Of a stretch of 64,000 bases of DNA, positions 9,375 through 18,278 are shown in pieces. The notes under the pieces were generated by a model that searched no databases, was not told where the DNA came from, and was given only the letters and a program-made list of their open reading frames with translations. The stretch covers positions 1 through 64,000 of the forward strand of contig JAFGGN010000046.1 of assembly GCA_016930535.1 (NCBI GenBank). The letters are read 5' to 3'. A program made the translations under genes and the position numbers. Source of the DNA: a bacterium. Lineage in GTDB: Bacteria > Zhuqueibacterota > QNDG01 > JAFGCO01. The stretch's first letter is position 1, and each line of letters opens with the position of its first letter.

Positions 9375-10388
9375 TTATTTCATCTGTTCGATATGATGAT
9401 TCACCCAGTCTTTCCAGCGCTTGTCGATCTGGGCGGCTTTTTCAAAAGAGGCTTTCGCATCGGCTTTTTTACCCATGCCCTCAAGGGCATTGCCCTTTTC
9501 GACATAGGCAGCTGCATTCCGGCTTTTTATCTGAATGGCTTTGTCCGCCGCATCCAGTGCGGATGAATAGTCGGCTGCGGAATTGAAAGCCTTTGCCAGC
9601 CTGTAAAAGGTGTCGTCATTTTTGGGATTGATCTGAATCGCCTTGTTCAGTTTTCCGATGGCATCGTTGACCTGACCGAGTTCAAGTAATGCGGTTCCCC
9701 ATCCCGTATACGCCAGATCATAGGTGGAATCCATCTGCACGGCCTGTGAAAAGGCCTGAGCGGCTTCCGAATGGGCGCCCCATCCCACGTATACTGCACC
9801 CTTTGAATAAGCGGCCTTGGCGTTTGTCGGATCGATGGCAATGGCATTGTCATACAGGTCGATCGCTTTTTTCCCTTCACCGCGTGTTTCATACAGCTTT
9901 CCGAGAGCGAAGATGGCGGCCGTGAATTTTGGATCGATATCGATGGCTTTCTGATAGGCGCTTTCCGCCTCATCCAGCTGATTGACCTTTGTATAGCTCA
10001 GACCGCGCATATAGTAAGCTTTGACATACCGGGGATCCATATCGATAGCCTTGTTAAATTCCTCGATGGCCTGCTGATACTGATGCTGTTTGTACAGTTT
10101 GCCGCCCTTGTTGAACGCCAGCTTGACCTGAGCATCGGCACTCTGCTCCGAATTGGCCTGATCCACCATGGTCTTTAAATCTTCCATGACCTTGTCGTAT
10201 TCCGTTTTCGCCGCATCGTACGCCGCCTTGTCCTTGGCTGTATTGGCCTCTTCCATCTGCGTGTACAGATCTTTTTGTTTTTTCTTCAGGGCCTCGATCT
10301 CTGCCTCGTAATCCTGTGCAAATACTTGAACAGCAAAAACAAGAACAACCGCCAGAAGACAAACAGTCGCGTGTTTCAACAACCGCAT
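9375..10388 (-). CDS. Periplasmic coiled-coil/TPR protein
   Basis: A 337-residue protein with a signal peptide (residues 1 to about 24, ending VQVFAQ), a charged coiled coil to about residue 80 rich in Lys/Glu, and then about six tetratricopeptide repeats (GLSYTKVNQLDEAESAYQKAI and its relatives). It is likely a periplasmic scaffold, and no catalytic domain is visible. AGGAGG lies 6 nt before the ATG. It follows tRNA-Leu by 48 nt and ends 35 nt before the intrinsic terminator, so it may lie at the end of the gap-pgk-tpiA-secG-tRNA unit. Confidence 0.8.
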   Translation of the reverse strand: MRLLKHATVCLLAVVLVFAVQVFAQDYEAEIEALKKKQKDLYTQMEEANTAKDKAAYDAAKTEYDKVMEDLKTMVDQANSEQSADAQVKLAFNKGGKLYKQHQYQQAIEEFNKAIDMDPRYVKAYYMRGLSYTKVNQLDEAESAYQKAIDIDPKFTAAIFALGKLYETRGEGKKAIDLYDNAIAIDPTNAKAAYSKGAVYVGWGAHSEAAQAFSQAVQMDSTYDLAYTGWGTALLELGQVNDAIGKLNKAIQINPKNDDTFYRLAKAFNSAADYSSALDAADKAIQIKSRNAAAYVEKGNALEGMGKKADAKASFEKAAQIDKRWKDWVNHHIEQMK

Positions 10389-10436
10389 GATGACCTCCTG
10401 TTTGTGAACGAATCAAGTAAACAACCGAACATCCTG

Positions 10437-10520
10437 TGCCGAAGGGGGGATTTGAACCCCCACGGGATTTCTCCCACTGCCCCCTCAAGACAGCGTGTCT
10501 GCCAGTTCCACCACTTCGGC
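10437..10520 (-). tRNA. tRNA-Leu (anticodon GAG)
   Basis: Minus-strand acceptor arms GCCGAAG and CTTCGGC, discriminator A at 10437, a long variable arm (class II) and anticodon GAG in the loop TTGAGGG. It lies 43 nt after secG. The secG-tRNA-Leu(GAG) neighbourhood matches secG-leuU of Escherichia coli. Confidence 0.95.
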
Positions 10521-10533
10521 GAGCATCTATGAC

Positions 10534-10557
10534 AGAACGTTAAGGGTTAAACGTTCT
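10534..10557. repeat. Inverted repeat between secG and tRNA-Leu
   Basis: Perfect 8-bp arms AGAACGTT/AACGTTCT around an 8-nt loop. There is no T tract, so it is not a classical terminator. Its place 14 nt before the mature tRNA 5' end suggests an mRNA 3'-end structure or a processing signal. Confidence 0.5.
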
Positions 10558-10563
10558 CAATCG

Positions 10564-10914
10564 CTATTCGGTTTCCGCGCCCGCATTCCCATCCAGCGCA
10601 CCGGGTGCCGCCGGAATGATATCCGTGGGCTGGGATTCACGCTCCATCACTTCCCTGATTGCGCTTTTGGCCTTCGGACCGGTTCCTGATGACAGAAACG
10701 CGATGGTCAGGGATGTGAAGGCAAATCCGATGGCCAGCCACATGGTGACCTTGGACAGGAACGATGCGGCGCCACGGCCGCCGAACATGCCGCCCATACC
10801 GCCGCCGCCGCCGAACATACCTGCCAGTCCGCCGCCGCGGCTGGCTTGCAGTAAAATACTGATAACCAGAAGAATGGAAACCAGTACATGAAGCACTGAT
10901 AAAAATACGATCAT
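10564..10914 (-). CDS. secG: Preprotein translocase subunit SecG
   Basis: A 116-residue protein with two membrane spans (residues about 2-22 and 55-75) separated by the glycine-rich loop typical of SecG (GGGLAGMFGGGGGMGGMFGG). The hydrophilic C-terminal tail is slightly longer than usual. SecG is the accessory subunit of the SecYEG channel. It is last of gap-pgk-tpiA-secG, 17 nt after tpiA, with AGAGGA before the ATG. Confidence 0.93.
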   Translation of the reverse strand: MIVFLSVLHVLVSILLVISILLQASRGGGLAGMFGGGGGMGGMFGGRGAASFLSKVTMWLAIGFAFTSLTIAFLSSGTGPKAKSAIREVMERESQPTDIIPAAPGALDGNAGAETE

Positions 10915-10931
10915 ATCGCTATCCTCTTTCT

Positions 10932-11687
10932 CTAAACGGCTGCCTGGACAATGGCAGCGAAACTGTCGGCTTTCAAACTCGCTCCCCCGACCAGGGCACC
11001 GTCTATATCGGACTGTCCCAGCAGTTCCCCCGCATTTTCCGGTTTGACGCTGCCGCCGTACTGGATGCGGCAGGCTTCAGCCACTGCGGCTCCCTTGTGT
11101 GCAGCCAGCCATTTCCGGATAAAGGCGTGAACTTCCTGCGCCTGATCAGGCGTTGCCGTTTTACCTGTGCCGATGGCCCAAACCGGTTCATAGGCAATGG
11201 TAATACGGGCCATGTCGGTGCCAGTCAGATCCTTCAATCCGCCGGTCAGCTGTGATTCAACCACGGATTCCGTGTGTCCCGCTTCCCGTTCCTCGAGAAG
11301 TTCGCCGACGCAGAGTATCACATCAAGATCTGCAGCGAGTGTCTTTTTGACTTTCAGATTGATCATCTCATCCGTCTCGCCGAAAATATGGCGCCGCTCG
11401 GAGTGCCCGAGAATGACGAATTTGCATCCGATGTCTTTCAGCATTTCGGGCGCGATTTCTCCGGTAAACGCGCCTTTGGACTCCATGTAGCAGTTCTGTG
11501 CACCGACAAATATGTTGCTTTCTCCGGTCAGATAAACGGATTTGTGCAGATATACATAAGGCGGGCATACCGCAATATCCACATTTTGTAACTGTTTCAC
11601 CAGGGGTTTCAGCTCGCCGATCAGTTTCTCGGCTTCCGCTTCACTGGTATGCATTTTCCAGTTGCCCGCAATAAATGGTTTTCTCAT
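10932..11687 (-). CDS. tpiA: Triosephosphate isomerase
   Basis: A 251-residue TIM barrel interconverting dihydroxyacetone phosphate and glyceraldehyde 3-phosphate. Visible are the substrate Asn/Lys in AGNWKMH, the catalytic His in LGHSERR, the catalytic Glu in AYEPVWAIGTG, and the phosphate loop IQYGGSVKPENA. The length is typical. AGGAG precedes the start, 10 nt after pgk, so the two are co-transcribed. Confidence 0.97.
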   Translation of the reverse strand: MRKPFIAGNWKMHTSEAEAEKLIGELKPLVKQLQNVDIAVCPPYVYLHKSVYLTGESNIFVGAQNCYMESKGAFTGEIAPEMLKDIGCKFVILGHSERRHIFGETDEMINLKVKKTLAADLDVILCVGELLEEREAGHTESVVESQLTGGLKDLTGTDMARITIAYEPVWAIGTGKTATPDQAQEVHAFIRKWLAAHKGAAVAEACRIQYGGSVKPENAGELLGQSDIDGALVGGASLKADSFAAIVQAAV

Positions 11688-11697
11688 TCAAATACTC

Positions 11698-12960
11698 CTA
11701 AGCATCGTTCAAGGCTGCAATACCCGGCAGCGTTTTGCCTTCGACAAGCTCCAGTGAGGCACCGCCGCCCGTGGAAATATGGGACATTTTATCGGCCACA
11801 CCGGCTTTTTTAACCGCGGATACGGAATCGCCGCCGCCAATGACTTTTACGGCGTCTTTCAGATCGGCCAGAGCCAGCGCAATGGCATTGGTTCCCTTGG
11901 CAAACTGATCGAATTCGAACACGCCCATCGGACCGTTCCAGAAAATGGTTTTGGCGTTTTTCAAGGCGCCTTTGAACTTTTCTATGGTCAGCGGTCCGAT
12001 ATCCATACCCATCCAGCCGTCTTCAATGGCGTTCCTGGCCACATGTTTGAATTCCGCGTCTTTGGAGAATTCCTGCGTCACAATATGATCGATCGGCAGA
12101 TAAATATACACATGGGTTTCATAGGCCTTCTGAAGCACGGCACGGGCCATATCGATCATATCGTCCTCAACCAGGGAGTTTCCGACTGAAATGCCCTTGG
12201 CCTTGAGGAATGTATAGGCCATACCGCCGCCGATGATGAGATGATCGACCTTGGATAACAGACTCTCGAGTACCGCGATTTTCGATGAAACCTTGGCGCC
12301 GCCGATGATCGCCACAAAGGGTTTCTGGGGCGACTTGACGATTTTATCCTCGAGATAGTCCAGCTCTTTTTCCATGAGAAATCCGGCTACTGCCGGAAGA
12401 AAACGGGCCACAGTTTCAGTGGAAGCATGCGGCCTGTGGGCCGTTCCGAACGCATCGTTCACATAGACGTCGCCATAAGAGGCCAGGATTTTGGCCATCG
12501 ATTCCCGTTCGGATTCTTCCTTGGATTTTTCTTCTTTATGGAACCGTGTGTTCTCGAGCATGAGAATGTCACCGTCCCGGAGTGAAGCCACAAGCGTCTG
12601 TGTCTCCTGACCGATACAATCCGGAGCCATTTTCACCGGCCGGCTCAGGAGATCGGCGAGATGAGCGGCCACCGGCGCCATTTTGTGTTTTCCTGCGATA
12701 TACTTGTCTTCATCAAAAGGTTTTCCCGCCTTTTCGGCCTTTTCTCTGGCCTTTTTCATGTCTTTGGAGGGATCACCCAGATGGGACATCAGCACCAATG
12801 TTTTTGCCCCCTGTTCGAGCACGTATTTGATGGTCGGCAGTGCCGCCTGAATCCGGGTGTCGTCCTGCACCTGTCCCTCGTTCATCGGGACATTGAAATC
12901 CACGCGCATGAGGACACGCTTGCCCTTCAGATCGACATCTTTGATCGTTTTCTTTTTCAT
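11698..12960 (-). CDS. pgk: Phosphoglycerate kinase
   Basis: A 420-residue two-domain enzyme that makes ATP from 1,3-bisphosphoglycerate. Visible motifs are RVDFNVPMNEGQ, LMSHLGDPSKD, LENTRFHKEE, the interdomain region VAIIGGAKVSSKI, NGPMGVFEFDQFAKGT and the C-terminal nucleotide loop VIGGGDSVSAVK with HISTGGGASLELVEG. It is slightly longer than average because of a Lys-rich insert near residue 75. It is the second gene of the gap operon. Confidence 0.97.
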   Translation of the reverse strand: MKKKTIKDVDLKGKRVLMRVDFNVPMNEGQVQDDTRIQAALPTIKYVLEQGAKTLVLMSHLGDPSKDMKKAREKAEKAGKPFDEDKYIAGKHKMAPVAAHLADLLSRPVKMAPDCIGQETQTLVASLRDGDILMLENTRFHKEEKSKEESERESMAKILASYGDVYVNDAFGTAHRPHASTETVARFLPAVAGFLMEKELDYLEDKIVKSPQKPFVAIIGGAKVSSKIAVLESLLSKVDHLIIGGGMAYTFLKAKGISVGNSLVEDDMIDMARAVLQKAYETHVYIYLPIDHIVTQEFSKDAEFKHVARNAIEDGWMGMDIGPLTIEKFKGALKNAKTIFWNGPMGVFEFDQFAKGTNAIALALADLKDAVKVIGGGDSVSAVKKAGVADKMSHISTGGGASLELVEGKTLPGIAALNDA

Positions 12961-13045
12961 AAGTTTCGACTCGTTTTTGTCTTCCTTGACAACAATATCC
13001 GGCCCCGGTCATCCGAAGCCGGATATCCATATTACAAAACCGATA

Positions 13046-14071
<1,026 letters not shown>

Positions 14072-14155
14072 TTATCACCTGTAAAAATGATCCATAAGTC
14101 CAAAAGTTTCAAAACATACGGATCCATTACGCCGGAATCAGAGCGTTAGTCGTTA

Positions 14156-14184
14156 ATTATAAAAAAATTTTATTCAAATGTCAA
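14156..14184 (-). promoter_or_regulatory. Consensus sigma70 promoter of the gap operon
   Basis: Minus strand TTGACA (14184-14179), a 17-nt spacer and TATAAT (14161-14156). Both hexamers and the spacing match the consensus exactly, as expected for a highly expressed glycolytic operon. The spacer ends in a T-run. Confidence 0.9.
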
Positions 14185-14203
14185 GGAGAAAGGATAAAAC
14201 AAA

Positions 14204-14899
14204 TCAGCCCAGAACAGGCCTTGTCAGACCCAGTCCGGTCACCTCTGCGGCACCCGCAGCCCTGCAGGCCCTGGCACAGGCATTGATGGTGGCGCCGCTT
14301 GTAATCACATCGTCCACAATCAAAATGTGTTTGCCCGAAACGGCATCCGGTTGCACGACCCTGAATGCATCCCGTACATTGAACTGCCGTTCCGCCGCAT
14401 TCAAAGAGGTTTGTGTTTCGGTGTAACGTATTCGTCGCAGGGGTGTCCGGCTGCCCATGACCGGTATGCCCATATCCCCGCCCAGCCGTTCCGCAATCAG
14501 CAGACTCTGATTGAATCCCCTCTCACGCTGCCGCCGCCGATGCAGCGGAACCGGGATGATGAGATCCGCTCCGGAGGCTTTCCCGTTCAGAATCCGTGCG
14601 GCCATATCTCCCAGGAAACAACCCAGTTGCTTCCGTTCCGCATATTTGACGAGATGAACCAGTTTTTCCAGATCCCGCGAGAATATCCAGACTGTAAGCA
14701 CGCGATCCAGAACCAGTGGTTCATCCAGATGATGAAAATCTCCGGCTCCATGAAAAACAGGCCGCGCCTTTTGTTCGAGCCTTTGCTGGCACCGGCCGCA
14801 CAGCCGGCCGTCATGTTCCAGGAGCGCATCGCAGAGGGGGCAGACGGGCGGATAAATAAAATCCCTCAGGGCATGCAGAACGGTTTTCAATGCAGCCAT
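14204..14899 (-). CDS. comF: ComF-family phosphoribosyltransferase-like protein
   Basis: A 231-residue protein with a zinc-binding CPLC...CGRC pair near the N terminus and a phosphoribosyltransferase domain with IPVPLHRRRQRERGFNQ and the PRPP loop ILIVDDVITSGAT. ComF proteins act in DNA uptake during transformation in several bacteria, and in others are simply conserved. No other competence gene is nearby. It is monocistronic, with its own promoter about 75 nt upstream. Confidence 0.9.
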   Translation of the reverse strand: MAALKTVLHALRDFIYPPVCPLCDALLEHDGRLCGRCQQRLEQKARPVFHGAGDFHHLDEPLVLDRVLTVWIFSRDLEKLVHLVKYAERKQLGCFLGDMAARILNGKASGADLIIPVPLHRRRQRERGFNQSLLIAERLGGDMGIPVMGSRTPLRRIRYTETQTSLNAAERQFNVRDAFRVVQPDAVSGKHILIVDDVITSGATINACARACRAAGAAEVTGLGLTRPVLG

Positions 14900-14981
14900 A
14901 ACTGTCTCATTGGATGTAAATCAGGGAAAACCAGCAGACATGGCAGGATCCGGAACAGCGGCCGGGCGGTCCCATTCAACG

Positions 14982-15009
14982 ATAATAGCATTTTACGGAT
15001 TAAAGTCAA
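14982..15009 (-). promoter_or_regulatory. Promoter of comF
   Basis: Minus strand TTGACT (15009-15004), a 16-nt spacer and TATTAT (14987-14982), about 80 nt before the comF ATG and downstream of the pfk terminator. Confidence 0.65.
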
Positions 15010-15045
15010 TCAAAAAATCATCCGCAGCAGCCGGTTGTGCCAACG

Positions 15046-15077
15046 AAAAACGCCTGCAATTATTGCAGGCGTTTTTT
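15046..15077 (-). terminator. Intrinsic terminator after phosphofructokinase
   Basis: Stem CGCCTGCAA/TTGCAGGCG with a 3-nt loop, extended by A5/T5. The minus strand continues as TTTTT after the stem. The plus strand also has a T7 run, so it could work both ways. Confidence 0.88.
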
Positions 15078-15112
15078 TCTCTCTCCGATGCATGGACGAC
15101 GGTCCATTGGTT

Positions 15113-16348
15113 TTATTGTTTATTCACCATCCTGTTTGTATCCAATAATCCGAATGGATAAAGACCGCCGACCAGGGGTTTACCCCATTTGATGAATGCC
15201 TCGGTTACGTTGTTGCCTTCTGCATTCACATGCGCATCCGGCAAATGACGGGTCTTGCCGGCCACGGACTTGAGCGGCACCAGCTTGTATTCCGACTTAT
15301 ACGGATCGTCGGAAACGCGCTGAATGGCCACGGAACCGTCGATATTGCCTTCCAGGGCCTTCTTTGCGGCGAATTCACCCAGTCCCAGGGTCTCTTCATA
15401 GTCCACGGAACTCTGGTCCGGAAATGAACGCTGAATATATCCCAGCGTATCGCCGCGTGCACGCAGCTTTTTCACAACACCCCGTTCCTGCAGATAGGAT
15501 TTGAGCTTGTCGACCAGGGCATCAGCCAGGGCGCCGGTGCCGGAAAGCTGCACATTGCCGTGGCTGTCCGCCTCCAGCTTGTCCGCGGACAGGAGCTGAA
15601 GAATCGGCACGCCGTTTTTGTCCTCGATGCCTTCGGACACGGCGATCACACAGCGGTCATACTTATTGTACACCGCTTCCACATCCCGGCAGAACCGGTC
15701 GATGTCGAATGCCTTTTCCGGAACATAAACCAGATGGGGGCCGGAATCCGGTGTCGTTCGGCCGAGTGCGGAAGCTGCGGTCAGAAAGCCGGCATGCCGT
15801 CCCATGCACACACCCAGATACACGCCCCCGAAACATTTGTTGTCCATATCTACGCCCCTGAACGCATTGGCCACATAACGGGCCGCAGACGCATAGCCCG
15901 GCGTATGATCATTTTCCATCAAATCATTGTCCACTGTCTTGGCCACGTGAAAGAGACGCAGTTCAAATCCCTGTGCTTTGGCTGCATCGTTCATCAGATC
16001 CAGGGATTCAGACGTGTCATTGCCGCCTGCACCGAACACATAACGGATATTGTATTTCTTGAACATTTCAAGCATTTTCTGATTTTCTTCATCCTTGGGC
16101 TTGTGCCGCGTGGAAAGCAGGGCCGTTGCCGGTGTCTTCGATACGGCAATCAGCCGGTCTCTTCCCTGGGCTCGCAGATCCACAAAATTTTCATGAAGTA
16201 TGCCGTCAATGCCGTTCAGGCTGCCGTAAATGCCGGTAATCTCGGGCACATCCATCAGTCCCAGCACCACACCCACCCAGGATGCATTGATCACGGCTGT
16301 CGGGCCCCCCTGTGTAAAGACAACTGCATTTCCTTTGATAATACTCAT
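15113..16348 (-). CDS. Phosphofructokinase, probably pyrophosphate-dependent
   Basis: A 411-residue PfkA-family enzyme phosphorylating fructose 6-phosphate. The phosphate-donor loop reads GAGGNDT (residues 106-112), with Asp111 where ATP enzymes have Gly, and the active-site loop reads AKTVDND with Lys137 where ATP enzymes have Gly (PGTIDND). Family knowledge: these two replacements mark pyrophosphate-dependent enzymes, which work reversibly and save ATP. The N-terminal TQGGPTAVINAS also fits the longer PPi-type clade. The gene is monocistronic between a promoter and a terminator. It should be named a PPi-dependent phosphofructokinase only if tested. Confidence 0.85.
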   Translation of the reverse strand: MSIIKGNAVVFTQGGPTAVINASWVGVVLGLMDVPEITGIYGSLNGIDGILHENFVDLRAQGRDRLIAVSKTPATALLSTRHKPKDEENQKMLEMFKKYNIRYVFGAGGNDTSESLDLMNDAAKAQGFELRLFHVAKTVDNDLMENDHTPGYASAARYVANAFRGVDMDNKCFGGVYLGVCMGRHAGFLTAASALGRTTPDSGPHLVYVPEKAFDIDRFCRDVEAVYNKYDRCVIAVSEGIEDKNGVPILQLLSADKLEADSHGNVQLSGTGALADALVDKLKSYLQERGVVKKLRARGDTLGYIQRSFPDQSSVDYEETLGLGEFAAKKALEGNIDGSVAIQRVSDDPYKSEYKLVPLKSVAGKTRHLPDAHVNAEGNNVTEAFIKWGKPLVGGLYPFGLLDTNRMVNKQ

Positions 16349-16402
16349 CTGTTTACTCCTGTTCGAACCATGGATTGTACTTTGCCGATAAACGGGAAAT
16401 GA

Positions 16403-16431
16403 AAATTACAAAAACCGCCGGGCAATGTCAA
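16403..16431 (-). promoter_or_regulatory. Promoter of phosphofructokinase
   Basis: Minus strand TTGACA (16431-16426), a 17-nt spacer and TAATTT (16408-16403), in the 90-bp gap after the DUF3667-like gene. Confidence 0.8.
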
Positions 16432-16438
16432 TAATAAT

Positions 16439-16831
16439 TCACGGAACCGCGTTCAGCCGTTCCATATAGATGGATTCCGGCACCTGGTTGCGCTGCAGCT
16501 CCTTTTCGAACAGGCAGGTGTTCAGCGGGTGATTGTCCGTGAGACTCTCGGCACTGAACTGAAAAACGCGAAAATTCGGTGTGTTCAGTACGGGTGTCAG
16601 CAGGAAGAACAGAAGGTTGACAGCCAGATACAGCTTCAGAGGATGCACGTAAGGATACGGATCTTTCAGGAAAAACCGCCGGGTCAGATGTCCGGGTTTG
16701 ATAAAAAGTTCAGACATGGTCCTGAGTGTGCGGCTGTCCACATGAAAGATCCCTCTGGAAAATCCGTGCAGGAAATCACGGAACGTCGTCGTGGCGGACC
16801 GCTGGCGTTTGGTTTTATTCGCAGGGCTCAA
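16439..16831 (-). CDS. Short DUF3667-like membrane protein
   Basis: A 130-residue product. TFRDFLHGFSRGIFHVDSR followed by LFIKPGHLTRRFFL and a hydrophobic span LKLYLAVNLLFFLLTPV resembles the core of DUF3667 proteins, which are normally about twice as long with an N-terminal zinc motif and several spans. This one lacks the zinc motif and stops after one span, so it may be a reduced family member or truncated. It starts at TTG, with GAGGAG overlapping the stop of the upstream histidine kinase, so it is translationally coupled to the kinase. Its function is unknown, though the coupling hints at a link with the sensor. Confidence 0.6.
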   Translation of the reverse strand: MSPANKTKRQRSATTTFRDFLHGFSRGIFHVDSRTLRTMSELFIKPGHLTRRFFLKDPYPYVHPLKLYLAVNLLFFLLTPVLNTPNFRVFQFSAESLTDNHPLNTCLFEKELQRNQVPESIYMERLNAVP

Positions 16832-16846
16832 AAACCGGCGGCTCCT

Positions 16847-18055
16847 CTAAAATCGTATTCTGATGGCCGTTCCCGGCCCCTCTTCTATGAACAAATCACC
16901 ATCGATCTGATTGACCAGGACCTTGACCATATGCAGACCAAGAGAATCGAGCCTGTCCATATCCACAGATTCAGGCATGCCGACGCCATTGTCCCTGACG
17001 ACAATCTCGTGGGTTTGATCCGCCTTCTTTTCAACCGTGATTGCGATCTCACCACGACGGTTTCCGGGAAACGCGTGTTTCACTGCATTGGTCAGCAGCT
17101 CGTTCAGAATCAGTCCGCATGGAATGGCATCGTCAATGCCCAGAATGCTGTCATCGATACGGGATGTGATTCGTATTCGTGAAGATATTTGATAGGCTTT
17201 GTCCAGCTCGCGCAGCAGCATATCCACATAGGGTTTCATCTGAATTTTCGAGAAATCACCCGAGCGGTAGAGCTGTTCATGCACGAGCGCCATGGAATAA
17301 ATACGGCTTTTGCTGTACTGGAACGCTGTTTTGGCCTCTTCGTCCTGCAGGCGCAGGGATTGTAAATTCAGCAGACTGCAGATAATCTGCAGATTGTTCT
17401 TTACCCGGTGATGCACCTCTTTTAAAAGCAGCACCTTTTCACTGAGGTCCTTCTCGATCTGTATTTGCGCTTCTTTGCGCTGGGTAATATCCTCGAAAAT
17501 GCCGTCGTAGTATAGAATGGTTCCACTTTCATCCCGGATGGCCCTGGCGCTTTCACGGACAAACATCACCGAACCGTCCTTGCGTATCCAGGCGCTCTCC
17601 AGCCCGATAATCGTACCTTCCTCGTCCAGTCGTCTCTTGAATTCATCCCTCGGATAGGCCGGTTCGAATCCTGACTGTTCAAGGTTTCGTATGGACAGAT
17701 CTTCGAAAGAATTGTACCCCAGCATGCGCAGGGCCGTGGGATTGACCAGTATGATCTGACCGGCCGGGGTGGTTCTGTATATACCCAGTGTGGAATTGTC
17801 GAACAGACTGCGGAACCGTTCCTCGCTCTCACGTAACGAATCCTTCATTTCCCTGCATTCTTCGGAGGATTTCTGAACAAAACCGAGAAAATCGTTCACT
17901 GCTTCGACCAGTTCGCGCCATCCGGAATCCGCCTCCGGATCCGGAACACGTACGGATATTTCACCGTTGCGCACCCGGCTCAACCGGTCGACGATCAAGG
18001 CAATCATATTTTTTTTCTCTGATCCGGACATAAGCGAAAGACTAGACTGTTTCAA
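16847..18055 (-). CDS. PAS-domain sensor histidine kinase (HisKA_2 type)
   Basis: A 402-residue soluble kinase. An N-terminal helical segment (to about residue 75) precedes a PAS domain with PAC motif (residues about 76-195). A HisKA_2 phosphoacceptor region EVHHRVKNNLQ (His215/216) follows, then an HATPase domain with LNELLTNAVKHAF (N box), DNGVGMP and LGLHMVKVL. No membrane span is visible, so it probably senses a cytoplasmic signal or ligand. No response regulator lies next to it. The promoter is at 18077-18105, and the DUF3667-like gene follows in the same transcript. Confidence 0.9.
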   Translation of the reverse strand: MKQSSLSLMSGSEKKNMIALIVDRLSRVRNGEISVRVPDPEADSGWRELVEAVNDFLGFVQKSSEECREMKDSLRESEERFRSLFDNSTLGIYRTTPAGQIILVNPTALRMLGYNSFEDLSIRNLEQSGFEPAYPRDEFKRRLDEEGTIIGLESAWIRKDGSVMFVRESARAIRDESGTILYYDGIFEDITQRKEAQIQIEKDLSEKVLLLKEVHHRVKNNLQIICSLLNLQSLRLQDEEAKTAFQYSKSRIYSMALVHEQLYRSGDFSKIQMKPYVDMLLRELDKAYQISSRIRITSRIDDSILGIDDAIPCGLILNELLTNAVKHAFPGNRRGEIAITVEKKADQTHEIVVRDNGVGMPESVDMDRLDSLGLHMVKVLVNQIDGDLFIEEGPGTAIRIRF

Positions 18056-18076
18056 ATTGTGCGGGTAAATCAGTAT

Positions 18077-18105
18077 ATGGTATTAAATATTACGTTCAAT
18101 GTCAA
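18077..18105 (-). promoter_or_regulatory. Promoter of the histidine kinase operon
   Basis: Minus strand TTGACA (18105-18100), a 17-nt spacer and TACCAT (18082-18077). The -35 is followed by TTG as in the pfk and hydrolase promoters. The predicted leader is only about 15 nt. Confidence 0.7.
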
Positions 18106-18235
18106 CGGGAAAGCATTGTAATCACGGCATCATGAACGAAAAAGCCGCTGAAAAGCAGTATATGAGTATATGGGTAAATGGGGAAAAACTTTACTCTCCG
18201 TTTCTCCTCCTCTCCGCTGCTCCGTATCATGTTCC

Positions 18236-18277
18236 GCTTTAATCTTTGTTCTTTGTTCTTTAATCTTTAATCTTGCT
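18236..18277. repeat. Imperfect heptanucleotide tandem repeat
   Basis: Six 7-nt units of the form TCTTTAA or TCTTTGT in a row, within a 220-bp gap between the histidine kinase promoter and the 3' end of the beta-propeller gene. The rest of the gap is pyrimidine-rich low-complexity sequence, and I see no gene in it. Confidence 0.7.
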
Positions 18278-18278
18278 T

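Noticed and set aside
18165..18235. Possible small RNA in the pyrimidine-rich gap after the beta-propeller gene
   Set aside because: No promoter-hairpin-terminator arrangement is visible.
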